From contig CBDDIB010000002.1 in NCBI GenBank assembly GCA_965228695.1, forward strand, positions 868,001 through 932,000: a stretch of DNA of 64,000 bases, written 5' to 3'. Made by a program: the position numbers and the translations under genes. The notes under the pieces were generated by a model. That model had not been told where the DNA came from, did not search any database, and saw only the letters and a list, made by a program, of their open reading frames with translations. This stretch comes from JAJFJD01 sp965228695 (lineage in GTDB: Bacteria; Pseudomonadota; Alphaproteobacteria; UBA8366). This document shows positions 1-9,465 of the stretch, in pieces; within the stretch, counting starts at the first letter, position 1; each line of letters starts with the position of its first letter.

Positions 1-84
1 CGTAGCGTCTAAGGCGGAGCATACCGTCAACCGCAGCTGTGCTTTGGTCGTCGCGTTTGTAGACATCTACTAATGATGCGCAAA

Positions 85-1263
85 CTATTGGTCGACCAGC
101 GACCCGTCCTTGTGCGGCCGCATGCGGACGCGGCGGGGAACGGGCGGGAATTCTTCGGCGGCGTCCTTCACCAGCGCCACGCCGAGCCCCGGTTTCTGCG
201 GAATCTCGACGAAGCCGTCCTTGAAGACCGGCACGTTGCTGACGATGTCCTTGCCGGCCAGCGTGGTGGTCGGCGCGTTCGAGGTGCCCTTGTCCTCGAA
301 GCCGACGCCGACGGTCGGGTATTCCTGGATCGCGAAATTGGCGATGCTCGCGTCCAAGTGCAGACCGGCGAACAGGCAGACCGGTGACAGCGGGTTATGC
401 GGCACGAGTTGCACGCCGTGCGCCTCGGCCAGGGCCGCGATCTTGCGGCCGCCGGTGATCCCGCCGCACACGCAGAGCGAGCTGCGCACATAGTCGACCG
501 CGTTGCGCGCCAGCAGCGTCTCGAATTCGTGCAGCGAATGGAAGCGTTCGCCGGTGGCGAGCGGGATGCGGATGCGCTCGGCCACCCGCGCCATCGCGTC
601 GTAGCTCTCGGGCGGGATCGGGTCCTCGTAAAACATCGGGCGGAAGGGCTCCAGCTCGCGGGCGAAGACTACCGCTTCGGCCGGCGTCAGCCGCCGGTGA
701 ATTTCGATGCACAGATCCACGTCCGGGCCGACCGCCTCGCGCACCCGCGCGACCACGGCGATCGCGTCGTCGATCTTGCGCGCGTGCGGCTTGAAATAGG
801 CGCTGTCCCGGTCCTCGTCGAGGAAGGGGTTCATGTGCCCGATCGCGGTGAAGCCCAGCTCCTTGAGCTTGATGCAGTTCTCGACCATTTCGTCCGGCGT
901 CTCCGCCTTCACATGGCCGTAGACGCGCGCCTTGTCGCGGGTCGGCCCGCCCAGAAGCTGGTGCACCGGCACGCCGAGCGCCTGCCCCTTGATGTCCCAC
1001 AGCGCCATGTCGATCGCCGAAATGGCGCCGACGATGGCGGTGCCGCGGAAGTGGCCGAAGCGGTGCATGATGTTCCAGTGGTGCTCGATCGGGCCCGGGT
1101 CCTTGCCGATCAGATAGTCGCCGAACTTCTCCGCCGCGGTCTTCGACGCCTCCAGATGCCCCCAAGCGCCGCTCTCGCCGAGCCCGGTCAGACCGTCGTC
1201 CGTCTCGACCTCGACGAACATGTATTTGTCGATCAGCATCGGGGTGACCTTGGTGATTTTCAT
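85..1263 (-). CDS. Enolase-superfamily dehydratase (mandelate racemase/galactonate dehydratase-like)
   Basis: A 392-residue mandelate racemase/muconate lactonizing enzyme family protein. The N-terminal capping domain spans about residues 1-120 and the TIM barrel about 125-370. Visible active-site elements are Glu187 and His189 (EIH, where DgoD-type enzymes have D-x-H), Glu213 (YEDP), Glu239 (TGER) and His289 (PHNPLSP); these fit Mg-dependent abstraction of the proton alpha to a carboxylate. Closest by motif to D-galactonate/D-mannonate dehydratases, so a sugar-acid dehydratase is likely, but the substrate cannot be read from sequence. AAGGA precedes the ATG. It lies 85 bp downstream of the alpha/beta hydrolase on the same strand, probably co-transcribed. 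Confidence 0.85.
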   Translation of the reverse strand: MKITKVTPMLIDKYMFVEVETDDGLTGLGESGAWGHLEASKTAAEKFGDYLIGKDPGPIEHHWNIMHRFGHFRGTAIVGAISAIDMALWDIKGQALGVPVHQLLGGPTRDKARVYGHVKAETPDEMVENCIKLKELGFTAIGHMNPFLDEDRDSAYFKPHARKIDDAIAVVARVREAVGPDVDLCIEIHRRLTPAEAVVFARELEPFRPMFYEDPIPPESYDAMARVAERIRIPLATGERFHSLHEFETLLARNAVDYVRSSLCVCGGITGGRKIAALAEAHGVQLVPHNPLSPVCLFAGLHLDASIANFAIQEYPTVGVGFEDKGTSNAPTTTLAGKDIVSNVPVFKDGFVEIPQKPGLGVALVKDAAEEFPPVPRRVRMRPHKDGSLVDQ

Positions 1264-1348
1264 GGCGGCGGTGTCCTTGCGGTGTGTCGGGCCTTAGGGA
1301 GGCGGGAGATGGAAAACTGTGGGCGATGGAAGGCGGGGGCGGAATCCG

Positions 1349-2221
1349 TTACCCCAACCCCATCAGCCGCAGCCGTACTTCGGTCAACGGGTTGTCGGCG
1401 TTGGCGGTTTCGCTCAAGACCGAAAAGTGGTTCAGGCCCGGCAGCTCGAAATGCTCGATCGGGGCATGGTCCTTCCAGGCCTCGGCGAGGGCAGCGGACT
1501 GGCGGCGGAACTCGTCGCTTTCCGCGCCGCCGACGGTGATCGCCATCGGTGCGGCGGTCGCGGGTTTCATGAAGATCGGGCTGTTGCGCTCGGCGATTTC
1601 CGGGGTCAGCTGGACCGCCTCCTGCACCGAGATGTTCATCACCGGCGCGATCTCGTAGATGCCGCTGATCAGAGCCGCGCTCTTGATCAGGTCCGCCGGC
1701 AGCCCGGCGTCGAAGGCGGGCCAGTCGGTCGCCATCAGCATCGCACCGAGATGCCCGCCCGCCGAATGGCCGGAGACATGGAGCCGGTCCGGGTCGCCGC
1801 CATGCGAGTCCGGGTTCTTGTGCAGGAAGGCGCAGCACGCGCGCATCTGGCGCACGATCTCGTCCAGCGTGACGTCGGGGCAGAGCGCGTAGTTCACCAC
1901 CGCGACGATCGCGCCAGCGTCGACCAGCGGCCCGGCGACATAGCTGAAGTCCTCCTTCACCCGCGAGCGCCAGAAGCCGCCGTGGATGTAGACATGCACC
2001 GGCGCGCCAACAGGGTTGTCGGGGCGGAAGATGTCCATGGTCTCCATCGCATGGCTGCCGTAGGCCACGTCGTAAGTCGCGTTGGCCGCGGCCTTGCGGT
2101 ATGCGGCGGCGCGTTCGACGCCGGCGGCGACAATTTCCTCGTGGTCCGGCACCGCGGCCCGCGGGTTGAACTGCAGCTCCAGCTCCTCTGCCGAATAGCC
2201 GCGGAATATCCCGTCATCCAT
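1349..2221 (-). CDS. Alpha/beta hydrolase, arylformamidase/carboxylesterase-like
   Basis: A 290-residue serine hydrolase. The oxyanion-hole motif HGGFW begins at His80 and the nucleophile elbow GHSAGG places the catalytic Ser at 153; a late GLNHFS supplies the probable catalytic His. The HGG(F/Y)W plus GHSAG(G/A)H combination resembles the hormone-sensitive-lipase/kynurenine formamidase group. No signal peptide, so cytoplasmic. GGGAG sits just before the ATG. It is the first gene of a two-gene minus-strand unit with the enolase-family dehydratase and is divergent from the CoA-transferase genes, which suggests degradation of an ester, amide or lactone substrate (inference). No kynurenine-pathway gene is nearby, so KynB is not assigned. 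Confidence 0.8.
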   Translation of the reverse strand: MDDGIFRGYSAEELELQFNPRAAVPDHEEIVAAGVERAAAYRKAAANATYDVAYGSHAMETMDIFRPDNPVGAPVHVYIHGGFWRSRVKEDFSYVAGPLVDAGAIVAVVNYALCPDVTLDEIVRQMRACCAFLHKNPDSHGGDPDRLHVSGHSAGGHLGAMLMATDWPAFDAGLPADLIKSAALISGIYEIAPVMNISVQEAVQLTPEIAERNSPIFMKPATAAPMAITVGGAESDEFRRQSAALAEAWKDHAPIEHFELPGLNHFSVLSETANADNPLTEVRLRLMGLG

Positions 2222-2284
2222 CTGTTGCTTACTCCCTGCTCGGCGGATTCAAGCCGGTATCATGCGATGGCGAAAGGCCCGGCG

Positions 2285-2298
2285 GCAAGCGTGCTTGC
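2285..2298. repeat. Inverted repeat in the divergent hydrolase/scoA promoter region
   Basis: GCAAGC and GCTTGC are separated by 2 bp between two divergently transcribed units (2222-2409). The position suits an operator, but no regulator gene is adjacent and there is only one copy. Confidence 0.3.
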
Positions 2299-2409
2299 CC
2301 GCACCCGCCGCCACGGGATAAAAACTAGGGGAGCACCGCGCAGGTCGTGCGCCTTTCCGGACAATCGATTGAACCGACGCCGCCGCGGGCGGGGGAGAAC
2401 AGCGACACC

Positions 2410-3075
2410 ATGAAGAAGAAAAAGGCGGCATCGCTGGAAGCGGCGATCTCGAATCTCCGCGACAACAGTATCGTTTTGATCGGCGGGTTCGGGTATGGCG
2501 GCGTGCCGGAAACCCTGATCGAGGGTGTCTGCGACAGCGGGCTGCGCAACCTGACGATCGTGAACAACAACGCGGGCACCGGGCATACCGGCATCGCCCG
2601 GCTGCTGGAGGAAGGCGTCGTCGGCAAGATGATTTGCAGCTTCCCCTTCGCCAGCGAGTCGCACGTCTTCAAGGAGCTTTACGCCGCCGGCAAGGTCGAC
2701 CTCGAGGTCGTGCCGCAAGGCACCATGGCCGAGCGCATGCGCAATGCGGGCGCCGGCTTGGGCGGCTTCCTCACGCCGACCGGCGTCGGCACCGAGATCG
2801 CCGAGGGCAAACCGGAATTTGAGGTCGACGGCAAGACGTATATCCTGGAGAAGCCGCTGCGCGGCGATTTCGCGCTGATCAAGGCGCTGAAGGCGGACAA
2901 GCGCGGCAATCTGGTGTTCCGCAAGTCGGCGCGGAACTTCAACCCGGTCATGGCGATGGCGGCCGAGTTCACCATCGCCGAGGTATCCGAGGAGGTCGAG
3001 GTCGGCGAGCTCGATCCGGAAAGTATCGTGACGCCCAGCGTCTATGTGGACAACTATCTGGTAACTGGCGGGTAG
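2410..3075 (+). CDS. scoA: 3-oxoacid CoA-transferase subunit A
   Basis: A 221-residue alpha subunit of a family I CoA-transferase (SCOT/acetate CoA-transferase type), which moves CoA from succinyl-CoA or a similar donor to a 3-oxoacid such as acetoacetate. The glycine-rich GGFGYGGVP at residues 25-33 and the NNNAG segment are family signatures. The ATG at 2410 follows a G-rich Shine-Dalgarno (GGGGGAG) and gives the usual subunit length. An upstream in-frame GTG at 2347 would add an unconserved Pro/Arg-rich extension and was not chosen. It is followed after 6 bp by subunit B, as expected for an obligate heteromer. Confidence 0.9.
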   Translation: MKKKKAASLEAAISNLRDNSIVLIGGFGYGGVPETLIEGVCDSGLRNLTIVNNNAGTGHTGIARLLEEGVVGKMICSFPFASESHVFKELYAAGKVDLEVVPQGTMAERMRNAGAGLGGFLTPTGVGTEIAEGKPEFEVDGKTYILEKPLRGDFALIKALKADKRGNLVFRKSARNFNPVMAMAAEFTIAEVSEEVEVGELDPESIVTPSVYVDNYLVTGG

Positions 3076-3081
3076 GAGAAA

Positions 3082-3771
3082 ATGACACGCATCATGACGA
3101 AACCCGATAAACCCCTGCTCACCCGCGACCAGGTCGCCAAGCGGCTGGCCCGGGACCTGGAGGCCGACTGGGTGGTCAATATCGGCATCGGCATGCCGAC
3201 GATGGCGGTACAATATGTCCCGCCCGAGCGCGACGTCATCCTGCACAGCGAGAACGGCATCATCGGCATGGGGCCGCCGCCGGAGCGCGAGGAAGACATC
3301 GACCGCGACCTGATGAGCGCGGGCAAGGGTCCGGTGACGCTGATTCCCGGCGGCGCCTATGTCCATCACGCGGACTCCTTTTCGCTGGCGCGCGGCGGCC
3401 GGCTCGATTGCGCGGTGCTGGGGGCGTTCCAGGTCGCGGCGAACGGCGACCTGGCGAATTGGAAAGTGTTGGGCGCCAGCGCCGGCAACATCGGCGGCGC
3501 GATGGATATCGCCGTCGGGGCGCGCCAGACCTTCGCGATCATGACGCATCTGTCGAAGGACGGCAGCGCCAAGATCGTCGATACGCTGACCTATCCGCCG
3601 ACCGCCCTCGGCGTGGTGACGCGGGTCTACACCGACATGGCGGTGCTGTCGGTCACCGGGGACGGTTTCGTCCTGGAGGAAGTCGCGCCGGGCCTGACCG
3701 CGGACGATGTGCAGGCGGCCTGCGACGCAAAGCTGATTCTGCCCGACACTTTGTGCGAAATCGCCGCGTAA
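3082..3771 (+). CDS. scoB: 3-oxoacid CoA-transferase subunit B
   Basis: A 229-residue beta subunit of the family I CoA-transferase. It carries the catalytic glutamate in the SENG motif (Glu57, within LHSENGIIGMG), which forms the glutamyl-CoA thioester intermediate. TAGGAGAA overlaps the subunit A stop and provides the Shine-Dalgarno. With subunit A it would interconvert acetoacetate and acetoacetyl-CoA, or act on a related 3-oxoacid such as oxoadipate; the exact acid is not readable. A hairpin terminator follows 40 bp downstream, so the two genes form a closed unit. Confidence 0.92.
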   Translation: MTRIMTKPDKPLLTRDQVAKRLARDLEADWVVNIGIGMPTMAVQYVPPERDVILHSENGIIGMGPPPEREEDIDRDLMSAGKGPVTLIPGGAYVHHADSFSLARGGRLDCAVLGAFQVAANGDLANWKVLGASAGNIGGAMDIAVGARQTFAIMTHLSKDGSAKIVDTLTYPPTALGVVTRVYTDMAVLSVTGDGFVLEEVAPGLTADDVQAACDAKLILPDTLCEIAA

Positions 3772-3811
3772 CGCGCCGAGACTCTCACGAATTTAGCACT
3801 CGACTTCGATG

Positions 3812-3834
3812 CGCCGGCGGCCACACCGCCGGCG
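3812..3834 (+). terminator. Intrinsic-type terminator after scoAB
   Basis: A perfect 9-bp GC stem (3812-3820 with 3826-3834) and a 5-nt loop are followed by a T-rich stretch (TTTCGCCTCATTTT). It separates the CoA-transferase unit from gdh. Confidence 0.65.
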
Positions 3835-4014
3835 TTTCGCCTCATTTTGCTCGCTAATCGCGGGAGTTGCGTTAGTATTGCCGGGTACATTGGCCGCGTG
3901 ACTGCGGAATTAGGCTGCGTCACGGTTAGTAAAATGTTCACAGGACCTTCGCTAAACCTTTGTGTTGCCTCGGGCATCCATTGCCGGGGCGGTATGTCCT
4001 ATTGGAGTTGAGCT

Positions 4015-7000
4015 ATGTCAGTCCGGGTGGAAACGCTGAAACAGGAGATGATCGAAAAGGTCACGGCCCTGGTTCAATCGAAGATGAGCGGCGAAAAAGC
4101 GGACAAATCCGCATATTTTATTCGCCAGTTCTATACCGACGTGCTGGAGGACGACGTCCTCGGCGTCGATCCGGAAGACCTTTACGGCGCCGCGCTGTCG
4201 CTGCTGCAATTCGGCGATAAGCGCAAAGGCAGCGACGCGAAAGTCCGCGCCTATAATCCGCAATTCGAAAAGAACGGGTGGCGCTGCCGGCATACCGTCA
4301 TCGAAATCATCAACGATGATATGCCCTTTTTGGTTGATTCGGTTGCGATGGAGCTGAATGCGCTGAATCTGACCGTGCATTTGGTGATCCACCCGATTTT
4401 CGAGATCGAGCGCGACGAGGCCGGCCGTCTCGTGAAGATCGCCGAAGGTCACGACAGCGGCAACGGGGCCACCCGCGAGTCCTTCATGCAGATCCAGGTG
4501 GACGAGCAGACGTCGCCCGAGGCGCTGCGCGAGATCGAAACGAACATCCTGCGAATCCTCGGCAACGTGCGCGCCGCCGTCGAAGACTGGCCGGCAATGC
4601 TGGAGCAGTCCAAAGAGGCCCTGGAAAGCCTGACCAAGTCCCCGCCGCCGATCGATTCCGACAAATTGGACGACGCGGTCGCCTTTCTGGAGTGGCTTCG
4701 CGACGATCACTTCACCTTCATCGGCTACCGCGACATCAATATCCTGCACAAAGGGAAGAAGGCGATGGTGGAGGTCGTGGCCGATTCCGGATTGGGAATC
4801 CTGCGCGACGATGCCGTCGAAATATTCACCGGCCTCCGCCAACTCGACAGCATGCCCTCGGAGGTTCAGGAATTCCTCCGCCGCCCCGACCCGGTCTTGA
4901 TTACCAAGTCGAGCCTGCGTTCGACCGTGCACCGGCCGACGCCGCTGGACGCGATCGCGGTCAAGAAATTCGATGCGAAGGGTAATGTCACCGGCGAGCG
5001 CATCTTCGTCGGTCTGTTCACGTCGGTTGCCTACAGCATGAGCCCGCGCCGCATTCCGGTGCTCGGCCAGAAGGTCAAGGAGGTGCTCGCCCGCTCCGGC
5101 TTCGATCCGCGCAGCCATAGCGGCAAGGCGCTGTTGCATGTGCTGGAAAATTTCCCGCGCGACGAATTATTTCAAGTCGAGCCCGATGTTCTGGAGGAAA
5201 TGGCGATCGGCATCGTCAATCTTCAGGAACGCCAGCGCATCGCGCTGTTCGTGCGGCATGATCCGTTCGGCCGCTTCGTGTCGGCTTTCATCTATGTCCC
5301 GCGCGACCGTTACAATCCGGCGCTGCGCCGTGCCTTTCAGAAAATACTCGCAGCCGCCTTCAATGGCGTCATCTCAAGCCATACCGCGCAGTTCGGCGAC
5401 GAGCCGCTCGGACGGCTTCATTTCACCATTGCGACGCGGCTCGGCGACGTGCCCGACTACGATATCCGCGAGATCGAAGGACGGCTGCGCGATGCCGGCC
5501 GCAGCTGGAGCGACCGTCTGCACGAAGTTCTGCTCGAAAAACTCGGCGAGGAGCCGGGCAATCGGTTGCACCGGCGCTATGGCGCCGCGTTCCCGGTCGC
5601 GTATCAGGAGACGTTCTCATCCGCGACCGGCGCCTTCGATATCGAGAAGATCGAAGAAGTGCTGGCAAGCGGCGAGCTCGGCATGAATCTCTATCATCCG
5701 ATCGAGGCCGAGGACAATGAACTCCGGTTCAAGGTTTACAGTGCCGGGGGCCAATTGGCGCTGTCGGACGTGTTACCGGTGCTCGAAAACATGGGTCTCA
5801 AGGTAATGAGCGAGATTCCTTTCGAGGTCGCGCTCGCGGGCGGCACGGCCGATGGCGGTTCGGCCATCGAGGGCGCGGATGATACGGACCCGGAGGACAT
5901 GGACATCGTGCGCGTCCACGATTTCGGGCTGGTCACCAACGACGGGTCGGCGGTCAACCTGGAGGAAATACGCGACGAATTTCACGAGAGCTTCGCGCGG
6001 ATCTGGCGGGAACAGATGGAGGATGACGGTTTCAACCGGCTTGTCCTCGGGGCCGGCCTGAATTGGCGCGAGGTGGTCATTCTGCGCGCCTATTGCAAGT
6101 ATCTGCGCCAGGCGCGCATCCCGTTCAGCCAAGCCTATATGGAAGAGACGCTGGCGAAGAACCGAACGTTGGCGGGCTTGTTGGTCAAACTGTTCGAAGT
6201 CCGGTTCGACCCGGACTATGCCGGCAAACGCCAGGTCGACGAGATCACGACCGTCGAAAGCATCGAGGAAGCGCTGGAAGAGGTCAGCAACCTGGATGAA
6301 GATCGAATCATCCGGCATTACCTCAACATGATCCAGTCGACGCTGCGGACGAATTTCTATCAGTTTGCCGAAGACGGATCTCCGAAGCCCTATGTGACCT
6401 TCAAGCTGGACAGCGCCAAGATCGACGAACTGCCGCTGCCGCGGCCGCTGCGCGAAATCTTCGTCTACAGCCCGCGGTTCGAAGGCGTGCATCTGCGCTT
6501 CGGTTATGTGGCGCGCGGCGGCTTGCGCTGGTCCGACCGGCGCGAGGATTTCCGCACCGAGGTGTTGGGCCTCGCCAAGGCGCAACAGGTCAAGAATTCC
6601 GTGATCGTGCCGGTCGGCTCGAAGGGCGGATTCGTGTTGAAGAAAGCGCCGCCGCCGTCGGACCGGGATGCCTTCTTCGACGAAGGGGTGACGGTTTACA
6701 AAACCTTTATCGGCGCGATGCTCGATGTCACCGACAACCTGTCCGGCGACGACGTGATTCCGCCGCTGGAGGTCGTGCGCAAGGACGAAGACGATCCGTA
6801 TCTCGTGGTCGCGGCGGACAAGGGCACCGCGACCTTTTCCGATTTCGCGAATCAGGTCGCCCGCGACCGCGGCTTCTGGCTCGACGATGCGTTCGCGTCG
6901 GGCGGTTCCGCCGGGTACGACCACAAGGGCATGGGCATCACGGCGCGCGGCGCCTGGGAATCGGTCAAGCGCCATTTCCGGGAAATGGGCCATGATTCGC

Positions 7001-8901
7001 AGTCCCAGGATTTCACCTGCGTCGGGTGCGGCGACATGTCGGGCGACGTGTTCGGAAACGGTATGCTGTTGTCCGAGCATATTCGGCTCGTTGGCGCCTT
7101 CAATCATCTGCATATCTTCATCGACCCGTCCCCGGACGCCGCGACGAGCTACAAGGAACGCCGGCGCCTGTTCGACCTGCAGCGCAGCAGTTGGTCGGAT
7201 TACGACGGGAAGCTGATTTCCAAGGGCGGCGGCGTGTTCGAGCGCAGCGCCAAGTCGATCGACCTGACGCCGGAAATCCAAGAGCTGTTCGGCATTTCGA
7301 CGAACAAAGTGACGCCGAACGAACTGCTCAAGGCCATGCTGCTCGCCGAGGTGGACCTGCTGTGGTTCGGCGGTATCGGCACCTATATCAAAGCGTCGGA
7401 CGAGGACCACACGGACGCCGGTGACAGGGCGAACGATCCGATTCGGGTCGACGGCCGAGACCTGCGTTGCAAGGTCGTCGGCGAGGGCGCCAATCTCGGT
7501 GTGACGCAGCTTGGCCGGATCGAGTTCGCCCAGGGCGGCGGCCGCGTCAACACCGACTTCATCGACAACTCGGCCGGCGTCGACACGTCGGACCACGAGG
7601 TCAATATCAAGATCGCGCTCGGCGATGTGGTGCAGCGCGGCGACATGACGATGAAGCAGCGCGACACGCTGCTCGCCAAGATGACCGACGAGGTCGCGGC
7701 GCTCGTCCTGCGCAACAACTATCAGCAGACCCAGGCGCTGTCGGTTACCGAAACGCAATCCTATCGGCGGCTCGATCAGCAGCAGCGCATGATGCGAATC
7801 CTGGAACGGGCGGACCTGCTGAACCGGCAGATCGAATTCCTGCCCGACGACGAGGAGATCGCGGACCGCCAGGCGGCGCGTCAGGGACTGACGCGGCCGG
7901 AACTCTCGGTCCTGCTCGCCTATTCCAAGAACATCACTTATGAGCGGCTGCTCGAGAGCGATCTGCCGGACGAATCGATGCTGGAAGAGGATTTGTTGCG
8001 TTACTTCCCCGAACCGCTGCGCAAGAAACACAAGGCGGTCATCGTGCGGCATCGCCTGCGGCGGGAAATCATCGCGACCGTGGTCACTAATTCGATGATC
8101 AACCGGGTCGGTCCCACCTTCGTGACCGAGATGCAGGACCGGACCGGCATGACCGCGTCCGAAATCGCGCGCGCTTACACCATTGTCCGTGAGGCCTTCG
8201 ATCTGCGCTCGGTTTGGCAGGCCATCGAGGATCTCGACAACCAGGTTCCGACCGATACGCAATACCGGATGCTGATGGAGACCGGGCGCACGCTCGAGCG
8301 CATGACCCTATGGTTCCTGCGCTATGGCGAACATCCGCTCGACATTCGCAAGAATGCTGAGATTTACGGCGCCGGCATCGAGGAGATCAGCGGCAAGCTG
8401 GAGTCGTTGATGGCGCAGGATCAGATCGCGGAAACGCAGGAGCGCGCTTCGCGCTTCGCGCAGCCCGGCGTGCCGGAGAAATTGGCGCAGCGCGTCGGCC
8501 GGCTCAAGGCGTTGTCGACCGCGTGCGATATCGTGCGGATCGCCCAGCAGACGAAACGGAAGGTGGGCGAGGTCGGGGAGACGTATTTCCTGCTGGGCAG
8601 CCGCTTCAAGCTGGACTGGCTGCGCCATCACGCCAATATCATGACGCCGGAGAACCCGTGGCATCAGATGGCGCTCGGCGCGATCATAGACGATCTGTGG
8701 GGAACGCAGGTCGACCTTGCCAGCCGGGTCCTGGTCGGTGGCGGCTGCGGCGGCGAGGCGATCGAAGGCTGGGCCGGCAATCGCCGGGACCTGGTCGGCC
8801 GCGTCGAAGGGATTGTCAACGAACTCGAGCAGCACGGCAGTATCGATCTGGCGATGCTGACCGTTGCGAATCGCGAGTTGCGCGGGCTGGTGACGGCCTA
8901 G
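4015..8901 (+). CDS. gdhB: NAD-specific glutamate dehydrogenase, large (~180 kDa) type
   Basis: A 1,628-residue protein of the giant NAD-GDH family, catalysing glutamate + NAD+ to 2-oxoglutarate + NH3 + NADH, mainly catabolic. The long N-terminal part (about 1-700) holds the ACT-like regulatory repeats of this family. The catalytic core is marked by RGGLRWSDR (834-842), PVGSKGGF with the probable catalytic Lys870, and GSAGYDHKGMG from 963. A helical region specific to the family fills the C-terminus after about 1,200. Full length and uninterrupted. GGAG lies 7 bp before the ATG, which follows a 180-bp gene-free leader. The symbol follows usage in pseudomonads; related species use gdhZ or gdh2. 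Large overlapping frames on the other strand are composition shadows. Confidence 0.95.
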   Translation: MSVRVETLKQEMIEKVTALVQSKMSGEKADKSAYFIRQFYTDVLEDDVLGVDPEDLYGAALSLLQFGDKRKGSDAKVRAYNPQFEKNGWRCRHTVIEIINDDMPFLVDSVAMELNALNLTVHLVIHPIFEIERDEAGRLVKIAEGHDSGNGATRESFMQIQVDEQTSPEALREIETNILRILGNVRAAVEDWPAMLEQSKEALESLTKSPPPIDSDKLDDAVAFLEWLRDDHFTFIGYRDINILHKGKKAMVEVVADSGLGILRDDAVEIFTGLRQLDSMPSEVQEFLRRPDPVLITKSSLRSTVHRPTPLDAIAVKKFDAKGNVTGERIFVGLFTSVAYSMSPRRIPVLGQKVKEVLARSGFDPRSHSGKALLHVLENFPRDELFQVEPDVLEEMAIGIVNLQERQRIALFVRHDPFGRFVSAFIYVPRDRYNPALRRAFQKILAAAFNGVISSHTAQFGDEPLGRLHFTIATRLGDVPDYDIREIEGRLRDAGRSWSDRLHEVLLEKLGEEPGNRLHRRYGAAFPVAYQETFSSATGAFDIEKIEEVLASGELGMNLYHPIEAEDNELRFKVYSAGGQLALSDVLPVLENMGLKVMSEIPFEVALAGGTADGGSAIEGADDTDPEDMDIVRVHDFGLVTNDGSAVNLEEIRDEFHESFARIWREQMEDDGFNRLVLGAGLNWREVVILRAYCKYLRQARIPFSQAYMEETLAKNRTLAGLLVKLFEVRFDPDYAGKRQVDEITTVESIEEALEEVSNLDEDRIIRHYLNMIQSTLRTNFYQFAEDGSPKPYVTFKLDSAKIDELPLPRPLREIFVYSPRFEGVHLRFGYVARGGLRWSDRREDFRTEVLGLAKAQQVKNSVIVPVGSKGGFVLKKAPPPSDRDAFFDEGVTVYKTFIGAMLDVTDNLSGDDVIPPLEVVRKDEDDPYLVVAADKGTATFSDFANQVARDRGFWLDDAFASGGSAGYDHKGMGITARGAWESVKRHFREMGHDSQSQDFTCVGCGDMSGDVFGNGMLLSEHIRLVGAFNHLHIFIDPSPDAATSYKERRRLFDLQRSSWSDYDGKLISKGGGVFERSAKSIDLTPEIQELFGISTNKVTPNELLKAMLLAEVDLLWFGGIGTYIKASDEDHTDAGDRANDPIRVDGRDLRCKVVGEGANLGVTQLGRIEFAQGGGRVNTDFIDNSAGVDTSDHEVNIKIALGDVVQRGDMTMKQRDTLLAKMTDEVAALVLRNNYQQTQALSVTETQSYRRLDQQQRMMRILERADLLNRQIEFLPDDEEIADRQAARQGLTRPELSVLLAYSKNITYERLLESDLPDESMLEEDLLRYFPEPLRKKHKAVIVRHRLRREIIATVVTNSMINRVGPTFVTEMQDRTGMTASEIARAYTIVREAFDLRSVWQAIEDLDNQVPTDTQYRMLMETGRTLERMTLWFLRYGEHPLDIRKNAEIYGAGIEEISGKLESLMAQDQIAETQERASRFAQPGVPEKLAQRVGRLKALSTACDIVRIAQQTKRKVGEVGETYFLLGSRFKLDWLRHHANIMTPENPWHQMALGAIIDDLWGTQVDLASRVLVGGGCGGEAIEGWAGNRRDLVGRVEGIVNELEQHGSIDLAMLTVANRELRGLVTA

Positions 8902-8926
8902 CGCATTGCGCCGGCCGTGATTTGGG

Positions 8927-9247
8927 TTACTCGACTCTGACGGCGGTGCCGCTGACGGCGACCATCAGCATGGATCCTTTTTCGCCGACCACCTCGTAGT
9001 CGATATCGACGGCGATCACCGCGTTCCCGCCCATCTCCTTCGCTTGTTCGCACATGTCCTCGAGGGCGATTTCCTTGCCTTCGCGCAGGACCTTCTCATA
9101 GGCGCCGGAGCGGCCGCCGACGAAGTCGCGGACGCCGGCGAACATGTCGCGGAAAACATTCGCGCCGCAGATCGCCTCGCCGGTGCAAATGCCGTAATAC
9201 TCGGCGATTCTCTTGCCTTCCAGGCTGCTCGTCGTCGTTACCAGCAT
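8927..9247 (-). CDS. YbjQ/UPF0145 family protein
   Basis: A 106-residue YbjQ-family protein (UPF0145, often called putative heavy-metal-binding domain). Typical features are the N-terminal LVTTTSSLEG, the central GGRSGAYEK, the NAVIAVDIDYE strand and the C-terminal GTAV. The family forms pentamers; its physiological role is unknown. GAGGAGAG precedes the ATG. It converges on gdh with only 25 bp between stops. Confidence 0.9.
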   Translation of the reverse strand: MLVTTTSSLEGKRIAEYYGICTGEAICGANVFRDMFAGVRDFVGGRSGAYEKVLREGKEIALEDMCEQAKEMGGNAVIAVDIDYEVVGEKGSMLMVAVSGTAVRVE

Positions 9248-9358
9248 CCGCTGCTCTCCTCTGGCTCTTTGAATTCGTCACCTAAGAATGCCGCGCATGC
9301 TAGGCGTTTCGGCGGTTCTTGCCAATCGGCGAAAGCTGGGCGATTTCGCGGGCCGCTG

Positions 9359-9380
9359 GACTCCCGCTTCCGCCGGAGTC
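9359..9380. repeat. Inverted repeat (REP-like) downstream of purH
   Basis: GACTCC (9359-9364) pairs with GGAGTC (9375-9380) across a GC-rich loop, preceded by CCGCTG. The pattern resembles the short extragenic palindromes (GGACTCCCGC-type) scattered in many proteobacterial genomes. It could also end purH transcription, but there is no T-run. The rest of the 218-bp gap 9248-9465 shows no gene. Confidence 0.35.
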
Positions 9381-9465
9381 ACTTGGTGGAGGTGCCATAA
9401 GGCAACAGTCGTCATTCGCGTGGAAGCGGTAGTCCATATCGCTCCGATACACGCGACCGTGTGCC

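Noticed and set aside
1349..2221. kynB (kynurenine formamidase)
   Set aside because: Motifs are shared with many esterases and no tryptophan-catabolism genes are adjacent.
5773..8262. 829-residue open frame antisense to gdh
   Set aside because: Low-complexity Arg/Gln/Val/Asp-rich translation with no domain, fully inside a well-supported gene; a third-position GC shadow.
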